This document shows positions 1 through 8,862 of a DNA stretch of 46,596 bases, piece after piece. The translations under genes were made by a program, and so were the position numbers. Source of the stretch: Puniceicoccus vermicola. GTDB lineage: Bacteria > Verrucomicrobiota > Verrucomicrobiia > Opitutales > Puniceicoccaceae. Where the stretch lies: NCBI RefSeq assembly GCF_014230055.1, contig NZ_JACHVA010000092.1, positions 1 to 46,596 on the forward strand. The letters are read 5' to 3'. The notes under the pieces are model-generated. The model did no database searches. It was not told the origin of the DNA and saw only the letters and a list, made by a program, of their open reading frames with translations. Positions within the stretch are counted from its first letter, which is position 1; each line of letters starts with the position of its first letter.

Positions 1-262
1 CAATGCGTTCGGTCTTCGTCCCGCAGCGCCCGCAGCGAACCCGACGGACACTCAACTCCAGACTTAACCGCTGATCCAACAGATCACAGTCGCGAATACG
101 GCGCAGCGACTGGTCGTGAATCCTCCGGCAACTCTGCCCACAACCTCCACAGACCGGATCGTTTAGGGCCTCTAGGATGAACAACAAATGCCCTTTTCCC
201 AGATGCTTGTGTTTATACAAAGTGTAGCCTTCCCAAAACAGGGAACATAGTACAGACTTCAT
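1..262 (-). CDS. ISL3-family transposase, N-terminal part (cut by window edge)
   Basis: An open frame reads leftward from an ATG at 262 and runs off the window after 87 codons. The visible part has the usual ISL3 N-terminal zinc-binding layout: C38-x2-C41 (followed by C45) and a second pair, C77-x2-C80, after an Arg-rich segment (RRVRCGRCG). In ISL3 elements this domain precedes the DDE catalytic domain, which would lie outside the window. It was too short at this edge to stand out as a long ORF. The call rests on the paired CxxC motifs and spacing. Whether the element is intact cannot be judged. Confidence 0.7.
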   Translation of the reverse strand, partial: MKSVLCSLFWEGYTLYKHKHLGKGHLLFILEALNDPVCGGCGQSCRRIHDQSLRRIRDCDLLDQRLSLELSVRRVRCGRCGTKTERI

Positions 263-712
263 GTTGAAGCGGTTTTGAAGTGATTGATGTTAGTGTAGTT
301 ACAACATCAGTTAACTTCGATTCCGCTTCTTTGCTACTTCTTTCCCGCCAATCGACGATGAACCTTATTTTTGAGGTGGATAGTAGCAATCTTCCGAAAG
401 CAAAAGGGCAGAGATCTGAATGATCGTTGGAGTGCTGTCGATCGGGCTATTGTAAGGGTTTGGGGGATTGTGTAAGGTGAGACCCTTCGCCGGGAAATAA
501 CGGTGAGTCTTTCTCGGTAGGTTCTCCGAGCGAGAAACCATGGAGTCTCCCGACTCATTTCGATGCCATAATTTCTGTCTCCTTCAGAAGTCAGCGAGGA
601 TACACTCGCTCATTCGACCTTCTTATTTCGTAAACCACCGGAGAATTGCCTCGAATTGGGAGCAGGCCTGAGTGATGATACCGGCGGAGCTCAATCCTGA
701 AACCCATCTTCT
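263..712. other. Non-coding stretch next to the ISL3-type gene
   Basis: No convincing gene is seen. A short inverted repeat (arms 285-291 and 303-309, TGATGTT/AACATCA) lies just upstream of the transposase start and may belong to the insertion-sequence end or its promoter. The other IS end is outside the window, so terminal repeats and a target duplication cannot be defined. A 74-codon minus-strand frame (334-558) is Arg-rich, resembles no known protein and is probably chance. Confidence 0.4.
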
Positions 713-1183
713 ATGCAAAAGAACAATGCCCCCATTGCCCTGGTTGTCGGAATCATTCTGCTAATTTGCTCGATTCCGATTCGCTGGATGACCCTTCACA
801 ACGTAACGATCAGCACTCCTCGGATGCCGGACGGATTTCCCCAGATGCCGGGCCATTTCCCGTCCATGAGTGGCATGAGCTTTTCGGTCAATGGGCTCAA
901 TGGAAACATTACTTTGGGCGTCGAACTGCCAATCTGGCTGATTGTGGTTATTGGGGTCATTGGACTGGTTCTGCTCCTGTTGAACCAGTTCCGAGTGGCG
1001 GCAATTCCTCGCTGGGGCATTCTGCTTCCGCTTGGGATATCACTCGTCTATGTTCTCTATGGATTTGGGGTCATGATTATCTCAGACGAAGTCTCAATGG
1101 GCGCGGGAGTCTTCTTGGCTTTAGCTGGATTGGGGATCGGACTCTGGGCCGTATTGAAGACGAGAAGCGTTCCGGGGAACTGA
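713..1183 (+). CDS. Small four-helix membrane protein, function unknown
   Basis: A 156-residue protein starting at ATG 713, without a clear Shine-Dalgarno sequence. Four hydrophobic segments are visible, at about residues 7-25, 73-91, 102-122 and 130-147. Between helix 1 and helix 2 lies a ~45-residue loop rich in Met, Pro, Phe and Gly (for example MPDGFPQMPGHFPSMSGMSF), probably on the outer face. I do not recognise the family. The Met-rich loop might suggest soft-metal contact, but this is speculation. It stands alone: a ~440 bp gap with a palindromic repeat separates it from the downstream TamB gene. Confidence 0.65.
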   Translation: MQKNNAPIALVVGIILLICSIPIRWMTLHNVTISTPRMPDGFPQMPGHFPSMSGMSFSVNGLNGNITLGVELPIWLIVVIGVIGLVLLLLNQFRVAAIPRWGILLPLGISLVYVLYGFGVMIISDEVSMGAGVFLALAGLGIGLWAVLKTRSVPGN

Positions 1184-1321
1184 GGCTCTATCGGGCTGAG
1201 GGGCTCAGGTAGAAGACGGAGCTCTGTCTTCCGAATTCGATTTGGAAAGATTTTTAGGATAGCTGGGATTCGGTTGAGATAGGTCCCTCAAATTTCGACT
1301 CTCATCTCTCCCGTTCTCGCA

Positions 1322-1444
1322 TGACTTTAGTCGTGCGATTCATTCGGCTAAAATCCCACCCACACTAAAGCGTGCTTTCTGCATCGCTGAAACCTTTCAA
1401 CCACGCAAAGGCGATAAGCCGTTTCGGCCGAATGACTAAAGTCA
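1322..1444. repeat. Imperfect inverted repeat (REP-like)
   Basis: Two motifs recur in inverse orientation about 90 bp apart: TGACTTTAGTC at 1322-1332 and CATTCGGC at 1341-1348 match the reverse complement of 1434-1444 and 1427-1434. In the right arm the two motifs overlap by one base, while in the left arm 8 bp separate them. It sits in the gap between the membrane protein and tamB. The rest of 1184-1626 holds nothing I can identify. Confidence 0.5.
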
Positions 1445-1626
1445 ATCGGGAACGGGAGGTATGCTCACTGAGGACACATCTTGTCCGGAGAATGCGCTTC
1501 GGAGGATAACTTTTTCACAGCGACTTTTCGCCACTTGCCGGGAACGATTTTTTTCCTTTCGATTTGATTGATGGCAGCCCTACCATTTTCTCAAATTTCA
1601 CGTATGGTGTGCCCCTTACTCTTCTT

Positions 1627-4600
1627 GTGAAGCGAATTGCGCTAATTTTCATCGGGGCGACGTTAGTCCTCCTCCTGGGACTGCTATTGCTCCTGGGCAC
1701 CAGCGCGTACTGGCTTCCTTGGGCGGCTCCCCGTTTATTGGGAATCGCCGAGATTGAGGTGGATTCGGCGAGTCGGGGCGAGAAGGGCGATTTGGTCCTC
1801 CGCGGGATCCATTACCAAAACCCTAGCATGGAGGTGGGCCTAGCTGAACTGCGAACTCCCATGCCTCTACCTTGGCTCTGGCACGGATTACGTCGGCGTC
1901 CGGAAAAAGCTGGTGAAATTCGATTGGAGGATCTTTCGGTGCAACTCTGGGAGTCTCCTCCTGCTGAAAAATCAGACGACCCGGCTCCAGGGCCGGAAGC
2001 GGTTTTCCACAACGTCCATAAGGGCCTCGAGCTTGCAGAGCGTTGGCTGCCGCCGGTTTGGCTGGAAAAGTTTACCCTGTCGATCCAGGAAGAGTCCGAA
2101 CCCTTCATCGTCTCGGCAACCTCCTTCCGAGGTGGGGTTTTTGAGCTGAGTACCGCGCCCCGTGGAGACCTTCCCGATCTACAACTCCATGCGGAACTTC
2201 CTGCCAACCGTCAGTGGAATCTAAAAACAGAGGTCGATGATTGGAATTTGACGCTTCAGGCAGATTTCGAGGCGAACTCCGAGAATCCTCAATTAAAAGG
2301 GAAAATCGTGCGCGAAAAAGGCGAGGGAGCTTTCTTGGTAGAATGGAAATCAGAAAAATGGCTGCCTACGACGACCGCTCTGAATGTTGAGTCCCTCGAG
2401 ATTCCGAAAGGAATTGAAGCTTTGCCACCGGATCTGGATCCGCTCATCATTGAATCTCTTCAGCTCGACTGGGATGGCTCGGGTTATGATCTCAAAACAT
2501 CGATGCGAGCGGGAGTCGCGAAGGAAAAACTGACGGTAGATCTTTCGCTCGAAGGGGATCTGAAACAGCTTGAGCTCCAGACATTTCAAGTAAATGGAAG
2601 CTGGGTCCATCTCAACCTCGGGGAGCCAGCTCGCGTCAATCTGGAAACCCTGCAGTCGGAGGCTCCATTTGAATTCGTCGCATCGGCTGACCTCAGTGGA
2701 CAAAATTATTATCCGGCAACGGGGAAGATTCTGGGCTCTCTCGAGGCCAATTTTGTTCCCGGAGGGAATTCTCCATTACACTTCTCGATGGGGGGAGAGG
2801 ATCTCGCGGCAGATGGCCATTTGCTGGGATCAGTGGATGTCGTGGGTTCACTGGAATTTCCGGTCGTGCGAATCGAATCTCTCCGGGCAACCCTTCCTAA
2901 GGGGAGTATGGCCGAGATAATGGGGACCGCTAATTTGGAGGAAAAAGTTCTCTCTTTCGAAGCCAATGCCAATCTCCAAGCGGATGATCTGGAAGCACTG
3001 GCTGGGATCGAAACGGGAATCGAAGGACCGGTGCGTTTTGAGGGAGAAGTTGCAGGCCCGTGGACTCAACTTCAGCACGAAGGGACCCTGCAGGTCGGCC
3101 AGTTTACCCAGCCGAGTTTGAAACCTCTCGATCTCTCGGTGGATTGGGAAGGTGTCGGAGCCGACCGAATCATCGCTCATCTGAAAGTCGCCGCCGAGGA
3201 CGAAGACGTAGAGCTTTTAACCGCCTGGGAACGGACGGGGCAGGTCCTCTCTGGCCAACTCCACACACTGACCTGGAGGCAGAAACGGGAGACCTTCTTA
3301 GAATTACAGAATCCGGCAGAGATCCGACTCGATTTGGGTAAGGTGGACCAACTGCCTTGGAAAGGTTTGGAGGTTGGACAAATTCTTCTCAGTGGGGAGG
3401 AACGAAAATTAGGATTGCTGTGGCATCCACCGATGAAAGGAACCGTCGAAATCTCGGGCTTGTACGCGAGCGACCTTTCCGGTTGGCTTTCTCCCGAAAC
3501 CGTTCTGCCAGTGGTGTCCGTGGACACGGTTTCCCTCCAAGTCGAAGAATTTGAACCCGTATTGGTTGGAAGTGCAGTCGTGAAAGCGGGTTGGCGTGAT
3601 AATCCCCAAAGTTCCTTGGTGTCCGCTCGTCTTCAGGCACGATTGGATAAGTCGGGGATTAATTTGGAAGAATTGGACGCCTCTTACGGAAACACTCCGT
3701 TAGTCGAAGGAAAATTGACTGTCCCGATTGTTTTGAATCCTTGGGCTCTGACCCATCCAGAACCCTCCGCCGAGGATGATCGATCAGCGGAAGACTCCTC
3801 GGCCGCGCGCGACGGGAGCAAAAAGTCCGAGCCATTTTTGAGAGTCTTATCCTCCGGCGAGATGAGTGGCTCAATTGCAGGAAAATGGAGCCCCGAACTG
3901 CAGGAATTGATTCAAGAGTGGGGAGGGCCTCGTCTCGAAGGCGGTGAAATCGAGTTGAAGGTCGCCGGATCCGTCGAAAAACCGCAAGTTCACCTTTCCC
4001 TGGATCTCGACTCGATCGACCTGGAGAAAGAGTGGGTGGGGGATGATTTCCCGCAGGTGAGGAAACTCGGACTGGAACTCGTCATCAACGAGGAAAAGAT
4101 TCTTCTCAATCAGGGAGTCCTCGAACTGCGGGATTCAGGGATTGGCATCAACGCTGAATTGCCCTTCCCGGTCGTCCTCGAGGAATTGCAGAAAGAAGAA
4201 AACCTGGATGCCTTGAAGATTCTTTCGAGCACCCGCGCGGATGTGAAATTGAAGAATTGGGATGCTTCGGTATGGAAGGATCGACTACCGATTCTTTTCC
4301 GACCCCAAGGAAAAATCACCGGAACGGTAGGGATTGATCCAGGTCTCAAAATGCGAGGGGAGGTGGACATCACGGGCTTTGCGATTCGGCCCACACTCTA
4401 TTCTTCTCCCGTGGATGATATTCACGCGACACTCGAATTCGAGGGGCGGCAAGTCGTGCTGAAAGATGCCGGAGCCTCATTTGGCGGAGGAGGGGTTACG
4501 ACGAGTGGGACGGTTCATTTCGATGAGTGGATGGATCCATGGTTCGAATTTAAGATCAGCGGAGAAAATGTCCCGGTTGCCCGCACCACGGACATGATTA

Positions 4601-5397
4601 TTCGAACTGATTTGGATCTAACTCTGGCTCAACAGAAGGACGAGCGTACGCCGCTACTGAAGGGAGATCTAAATCTTCGAAATAGTACCTTTCTCATCAA
4701 CATCGATCCGTTTTCGCCGAACATCGAAAGTGGTCCCGGCAATAGCCCTCCCTATTTTTCCGTGGACGCTGATCCATTTTCGAAGTGGCGTTTGAATCTG
4801 ACGATTGAAGGACAGGATTTCCTCCGCGTAAGGAGCTCTATCTTTTCAACGGAGTTGTCAGCCGCGCTTCGCCTGACCCGTACTCTTGGGGACCCGTTGC
4901 TCCTGGGATCGGTGCGCGCGACCAGTGGCAGTGTTCGGTTTCCCGGGATTAGCATGAGGATCGAATCGTTTGAAGCGTTCATCACTCCCGACGAACCGAA
5001 TCTCTTGCAACTCGAAGCGGATGCCGTTGGTCAAAATCGTCGCTACGTTGTCGGCATGAACGTATCGGGCTCTTCCGATTCGCCTCAGATTCAATTCACC
5101 TCTACCCCGACGTTGAGCAATGCGCAAATCGTCCGACTGTTGGCCACAGGTTCTTTAGATGGGGGAGGAGCCGGAGCGATCGGACTCTATCTGGGGCAAG
5201 TACTGCTCGGACCAGGTTCGGGGGAGGATACGCTTGCCGATCGTTTCAGTGTCGAGATCGGACAAGAGGTGACGGAGAACGGTCGATCGACGGTGGACGT
5301 GACCTATCGCATCAATGACCTATGGTCGATTGAAGGGGAGTATGACCGCTATGACACATACAATTTGAATCTCGTACGAATCCTCCTTGAGCGCTAG
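1627..5397 (+). CDS. tamB: TamB/DUF490-family translocation and assembly module protein
   Basis: A very long inner-membrane-anchored protein (about 1256 residues from this start). TamB-family proteins span the periplasm as a long beta-taco groove and are implicated in outer-membrane protein assembly and in moving phospholipid to the outer membrane. The N-terminus is a lysine/arginine-led signal anchor (VKRIALIFIGATLVLLLG), followed by about 900 residues of repetitive beta-rich sequence. The C-terminal ~350 residues fit the conserved DUF490 domain, ending in VDVTYRINDLWSIEGEYD and a terminal Arg. I chose GTG 1627 because it directly precedes the KR-led anchor; the frame is also open from TTG 1564 and GTG 1609, and none has a clear ribosome site. 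Its stop overlaps the start of the Omp85 partner gene by 11 bp. Confidence 0.88.
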   Translation: MKRIALIFIGATLVLLLGLLLLLGTSAYWLPWAAPRLLGIAEIEVDSASRGEKGDLVLRGIHYQNPSMEVGLAELRTPMPLPWLWHGLRRRPEKAGEIRLEDLSVQLWESPPAEKSDDPAPGPEAVFHNVHKGLELAERWLPPVWLEKFTLSIQEESEPFIVSATSFRGGVFELSTAPRGDLPDLQLHAELPANRQWNLKTEVDDWNLTLQADFEANSENPQLKGKIVREKGEGAFLVEWKSEKWLPTTTALNVESLEIPKGIEALPPDLDPLIIESLQLDWDGSGYDLKTSMRAGVAKEKLTVDLSLEGDLKQLELQTFQVNGSWVHLNLGEPARVNLETLQSEAPFEFVASADLSGQNYYPATGKILGSLEANFVPGGNSPLHFSMGGEDLAADGHLLGSVDVVGSLEFPVVRIESLRATLPKGSMAEIMGTANLEEKVLSFEANANLQADDLEALAGIETGIEGPVRFEGEVAGPWTQLQHEGTLQVGQFTQPSLKPLDLSVDWEGVGADRIIAHLKVAAEDEDVELLTAWERTGQVLSGQLHTLTWRQKRETFLELQNPAEIRLDLGKVDQLPWKGLEVGQILLSGEERKLGLLWHPPMKGTVEISGLYASDLSGWLSPETVLPVVSVDTVSLQVEEFEPVLVGSAVVKAGWRDNPQSSLVSARLQARLDKSGINLEELDASYGNTPLVEGKLTVPIVLNPWALTHPEPSAEDDRSAEDSSAARDGSKKSEPFLRVLSSGEMSGSIAGKWSPELQELIQEWGGPRLEGGEIELKVAGSVEKPQVHLSLDLDSIDLEKEWVGDDFPQVRKLGLELVINEEKILLNQGVLELRDSGIGINAELPFPVVLEELQKEENLDALKILSSTRADVKLKNWDASVWKDRLPILFRPQGKITGTVGIDPGLKMRGEVDITGFAIRPTLYSSPVDDIHATLEFEGRQVVLKDAGASFGGGGVTTSGTVHFDEWMDPWFEFKISGENVPVARTTDMIIRTDLDLTLAQQKDERTPLLKGDLNLRNSTFLINIDPFSPNIESGPGNSPPYFSVDADPFSKWRLNLTIEGQDFLRVRSSIFSTELSAALRLTRTLGDPLLLGSVRATSGSVRFPGISMRIESFEAFITPDEPNLLQLEADAVGQNRRYVVGMNVSGSSDSPQIQFTSTPTLSNAQIVRLLATGSLDGGGAGAIGLYLGQVLLGPGSGEDTLADRFSVEIGQEVTENGRSTVDVTYRINDLWSIEGEYDRYDTYNLNLVRILLER

Positions 5398-7504
5398 GAA
5401 TCCAGTTCGAATTATCCTACGACGACGGATCTGGTTCTTCTGGATCGGACTGCTTTTGGCTGCTTGTCCGGTTGTCGCTCAAGAGAATATTAAAGTGAAA
5501 GGAATGGGCCTCTTTTCCGACATGCGGTTGAAGAGTCGACTTTCATTTCTCCATGGATTTTCGAAAAAAGAGGTTGTGGAGCTCGATGCGGCGCTTCTGG
5601 AGGACTCCGCCTTCATTCTCCTTGAGCAGGTAAAATTAACCGGCCACTTGCGCCCAAATGTCGTCGGCCGGATGAAAACTTCGGAGGGAGAAGTTTCCTA
5701 CACCTGGACTCACCCCTACACGGTCGTTCTCCCGGCTAATTTCGAAGCCGAGAGTGTGGTTTACCAGATCCAGCCGCGGGTTCTCTATTTTTACGACAAT
5801 GTTGATGTAAAGGGAGTCGAAGTCATTCCAGAAGACGAAGTCCGTCGTTATTTTATACCCACGGGGACACTGTTCGTTCAAAAAAGCGACCGTGCTTTTA
5901 CGCCCAATAATCTCAACGACCGGATTGGGCGCTTGTTGAATCAGTTGAATAGTCTCGGACACCAGGATGCCCGTGTCACGAACCGAGAGGTGAAAATGAA
6001 TGACAAGACGGGCGCGGTTCAGGTCACCCTGGAGATCGACGAAGGTCCGTTGTATAAGGTCAAGTCCTACGAAGAGATTATTTATCAGGATGATAAGGTC
6101 GTTGAAAAATCGACCCATACTCTGGAGGATACAGTCGATAATCTGGACTGGCTGAGAGACGTTCGCCAAGGCCTCTCCAACGCGGCCTATCGTAAAGGAT
6201 TTCCGGATGTCAAAGTCACCTCCGAAATTACCGAAGAAGGGCAGGAAAACGATGGGGTTGTTGAACGGGACTATCTTTTCAAAGTCGAACTAGGGGAGAA
6301 AGCCACAATTCGAAATATCGTCTTCACTGGCGATCCCGACGTAAAGGACACTATTCTTCGAAGACAAACGGATCTTCAAAGCGGAGAGTTGTTGAACTTT
6401 CTTCAAGTATCGGAAGGGCGTCGAAAATTGATGGCCCTCGGTGTCTTCGACGAAGTGAACCTGAGTTTGAGTGCACCGGACGAATCGGGTCAGCGGGATG
6501 TGATCTATGAAATAACCCCCGGTCTTCGGGAGCAGCTGAGTCTTCTCGCCGGCTGGGGGAGTTACGAGTTGGCGAGAGTTGGAGTTCATTGGCAGTTGAA
6601 CAATCCATTCCATCGAGCACACCGAATCGATCTCGAAGCAAAGCAAAGTTTTAAGGCAACCTCGGTTCGAGGGACCTACAGTATCCCGCAAATCTTCGGA
6701 ACCGATGTGACCGCTTTCAGTCAAGGAGGCTACCTCTACCGCCAGGAAATTTCCTTTGACCGTGAAGTGGCCGGAATCTCCGTGGGGGGGACGGTCAATC
6801 CCGACTTTCTCAACGGCTTGACCACCGGTTTGGAGTACGGCTTTGAAAGCCAGCGTTCAATTCGTTTCGGGAACCAATCCTTCGATTCCCGAGACAATGC
6901 CATCGTTGCCAGCATCAAGGGCCAAGCCACCCTGGATCGATTGGACAATGCTCTCTTTCCCACGCGCGGTTACCAGATAGCTGGGACATCCAAGACTGCC
7001 AGTGATTTCCTCGGCGGTAACGTCGATTTTGAAAAAGTGGAACTCGGAGCGGCCTACCATCATCCCTTGACCGATGCTCTGATTTTCCATGTCGCCCTCC
7101 GATACGGAGGCATCTTTTCCTGGAAAGAGGATTCTGAGAACATCCCTTTCTCGGAACGCTTTTTCCTCGGAGGGGAGAACTCGGTCCGTGGATATAAATA
7201 CGGGGAAGCCGCCCCCATTGATTCCCAAGGGGAGCTGATCGGAGGCCAGACCTACATCCTTGGAAATATCGAATTGGAGCAGCGAGTAGTCGGGAATTTT
7301 GCCCTCGTGGTTTTCTACGACGCAACGACGATTTCCGCCAACAGCATGGTGATCGAAGACGGCGTCTACCTCGACTCGATTGGTGCAGGGATCAATTACC
7401 AGACCTTCGTCGGGCCCGTGCGTTTGGAATACGGATACAACCTGCACCGCCGCCCAACCGATCCCGCAGGAACTCTGCTGTTCTCTTTCGGGTTTCCGTT
7501 TTGA
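5387..7504 (+). CDS. TamA/BamA-like outer-membrane protein (Omp85 family)
   Basis: A 705-residue Omp85 protein. The N-terminal hydrophobic segment is an export signal. Residues ~130-380 look like POTRA repeats (for example GVEVIPEDEVRRYF and RNIVFTGDPDV). Residues ~385-705 form the beta barrel, including DNALFPTRGY near 520-529, the loop-6 VRGY motif at 600-603 (GGENSVRGYKYGE) and a C-terminal Phe. The frame opens with TTG 5387 inside the end of tamB, so the two are translationally linked and likely form one envelope-assembly machine. The signal region reads LLAAC with Cys27, which fits a lipobox, although cleavage after VVAQ is also possible. TamA is favoured over BamA because of the TamB neighbour, but this is inference. 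Confidence 0.88.
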   Translation: MSARNPVRIILRRRIWFFWIGLLLAACPVVAQENIKVKGMGLFSDMRLKSRLSFLHGFSKKEVVELDAALLEDSAFILLEQVKLTGHLRPNVVGRMKTSEGEVSYTWTHPYTVVLPANFEAESVVYQIQPRVLYFYDNVDVKGVEVIPEDEVRRYFIPTGTLFVQKSDRAFTPNNLNDRIGRLLNQLNSLGHQDARVTNREVKMNDKTGAVQVTLEIDEGPLYKVKSYEEIIYQDDKVVEKSTHTLEDTVDNLDWLRDVRQGLSNAAYRKGFPDVKVTSEITEEGQENDGVVERDYLFKVELGEKATIRNIVFTGDPDVKDTILRRQTDLQSGELLNFLQVSEGRRKLMALGVFDEVNLSLSAPDESGQRDVIYEITPGLREQLSLLAGWGSYELARVGVHWQLNNPFHRAHRIDLEAKQSFKATSVRGTYSIPQIFGTDVTAFSQGGYLYRQEISFDREVAGISVGGTVNPDFLNGLTTGLEYGFESQRSIRFGNQSFDSRDNAIVASIKGQATLDRLDNALFPTRGYQIAGTSKTASDFLGGNVDFEKVELGAAYHHPLTDALIFHVALRYGGIFSWKEDSENIPFSERFFLGGENSVRGYKYGEAAPIDSQGELIGGQTYILGNIELEQRVVGNFALVVFYDATTISANSMVIEDGVYLDSIGAGINYQTFVGPVRLEYGYNLHRRPTDPAGTLLFSFGFPF

Positions 7505-7531
7505 GTCATTCGGGTCGACCGAGGTCGTCAT

Positions 7532-7725
7532 GGGAGATTGGACGGCAATGCATCCAACCACGCTTTCCCCCGTGGTCTGGGGGCTCGCCCCCGGATCCGA
7601 ATGCCGCTCGGGGTAGCGGATAACACCAAAACTTTCCCGGCCGATACGAAACCTTCGAAAATTTAGTCTCGCAGTCACCAATCTGACGCAGCAGGAGATT
7701 GGATGGCAAGCCATCTAACCACGAA
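7532..7725 (+). repeat. Left copy of ~165 bp repeat flanking RAYT gene
   Basis: Unit 7532-7691 is about 85% identical by eye to 8410-8571 on the other side of the transposase gene. It is followed by the first ~30 bp of a second unit (7694-7724), which stops where the gene region begins. The unit contains a G-rich/C-rich hairpin (GGGGGCTCGCCCCC) and a short palindrome that is perfect in the truncated copy (GATGGCAAGCCATC). Confidence 0.8.
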
Positions 7726-7767
7726 GGGAGTTTGACTTTGCTGATCCTCTTAGGGATCAATAATGAG

Positions 7768-8376
7768 ATGAGCGGACCTTGGAGCTCCTGTTTTCTGGGT
7801 GTTTATAACGATAGCCTTCCGCATTGGGTGGTAGACTGCGGCTGTTATGCGGTGACTTTACGTTGCCAGGGTTCTCTTCCGATATCTACTAAAGAACGTC
7901 TCAGGGAAATCAGCGACACACTCCGACAGATTGATCCGGCCTCGGACGAGGCGAAAGCATCCCACCGCCGCCATTTCGCCATTCTCGAACAGGCGTTGGA
8001 CCGGGCCGAGGGATTCTGTCCCTTCACCGACCGAGATGGGGCGAGGGCGATGATGGAATTTCTCGATCTCTATGACTCGGAGGGATTGTCGTTCGACCAC
8101 TGGATCATCATGCCGAATCACCTGCATTTGGTCACAGCTCCTCTGCGATGCAGTTCGATCAATGATTTCCGCACAGCCTGGAGCCGATTCAAAAGTCGCA
8201 GCGCTCGTGCGGTGAATCGCGCCATTGGCCGGGAAGGGCAGTTCTGGCAATCCTCGTGGTATGATCGATGGATAAGGGGCCCGGAGGAACACCAAAAGTG
8301 GCTGACCTATTTGATGGAAAATCCGGTGAAAGCCGGACTCTGCCGACGAGCCGAGGATTACCCGTATCGAATGTAG
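7768..8376 (+). CDS. REP-associated tyrosine transposase (RAYT, Y1/HUH type)
   Basis: A Y1-transposase-like protein of ~202 residues. The HUH metal-binding motif is in WIIMPNHLHLV, and the family tail is FWQSSWYDRW followed by YLMENPVKAGLC. RAYTs are IS200/IS605 relatives that act on REP hairpins as single-stranded DNA. The frame is open from ATG 7699, but those first codons lie in the flanking repeat copy, so I prefer ATG 7768. From there MSGPWSSCFLGVYNDSLPHW leads into the normal RAYT N-terminus (PHWVVDCGCYAVTLR). It is bracketed by direct copies of a ~165 bp repeat, the expected arrangement for a RAYT beside its repeats. The frame looks intact. Confidence 0.88.
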   Translation: MSGPWSSCFLGVYNDSLPHWVVDCGCYAVTLRCQGSLPISTKERLREISDTLRQIDPASDEAKASHRRHFAILEQALDRAEGFCPFTDRDGARAMMEFLDLYDSEGLSFDHWIIMPNHLHLVTAPLRCSSINDFRTAWSRFKSRSARAVNRAIGREGQFWQSSWYDRWIRGPEEHQKWLTYLMENPVKAGLCRRAEDYPYRM

Positions 8377-8409
8377 TCGTGAGGGGATAAAGTTACTAGT
8401 CCGCAGTGG

Positions 8410-8665
8410 GGGAGATTGGACGGCAAGCCATCCAACCACGCTTTTCCCCCGTGGTCCGGGGGCTTGCCCCCAGACTCGAATGTCGCTCGGGGTAGTGGAT
8501 GTCGCCAAAACTTTCCCGGCCGATTAAAAAACCTTCGAAAAGTTTGTTCCCGCGGTCACCAATCTGACGTAGGAGGAGATTGGACGGCAAGCCATCCAAC
8601 CACGCTTTCCCCCCGTGGTCCGGGGGCTTGCCCCCAGATCCGAATGTCGCTCGGGATCGCGGATG
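8410..8665 (+). repeat. Right copies of ~165 bp repeat flanking RAYT gene
   Basis: A full unit at 8410-8571 is followed directly by a partial second unit at 8576-8665, in the same orientation as the copies left of the transposase gene. Each has a GGGGGCTTGCCCCC hairpin (first at 8458-8471) and a GGACGGCAAGCCATCC palindrome. The short ORFs in 8396-8830 fall in this repeat and are not believed. From 8666 to 8862 nothing else is seen. Confidence 0.8.
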
Positions 8666-8862
8666 CCGCTTTTTCGTGTGATTACGATTTCGATGACACA
8701 AGGGGTAAATTTGACTTCCGATTCCTCCCGAAGTTTCCAGTGGGTCTGCGGGGGTGGAGTCTTGCCGTATACGACTGCCCCGGCACTCGATCACATCTAC
8801 ACAAGGTACATTCCATCAATTAGACCTTAGAGAAAGCCTGATTGAGGATAGACTACCGCTAA

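Noticed and set aside
7532-8665. A CRISPR-like array because of repeated units
   Set aside because: Units are ~165 bp, few, direct and without regular spacers or cas genes.
8396-8830. Several ORFs of 65-140 codons
   Set aside because: They lie in the 165-bp repeat and repeat its hairpins as Pro/Gly/Arg-rich peptides; they are not genes.
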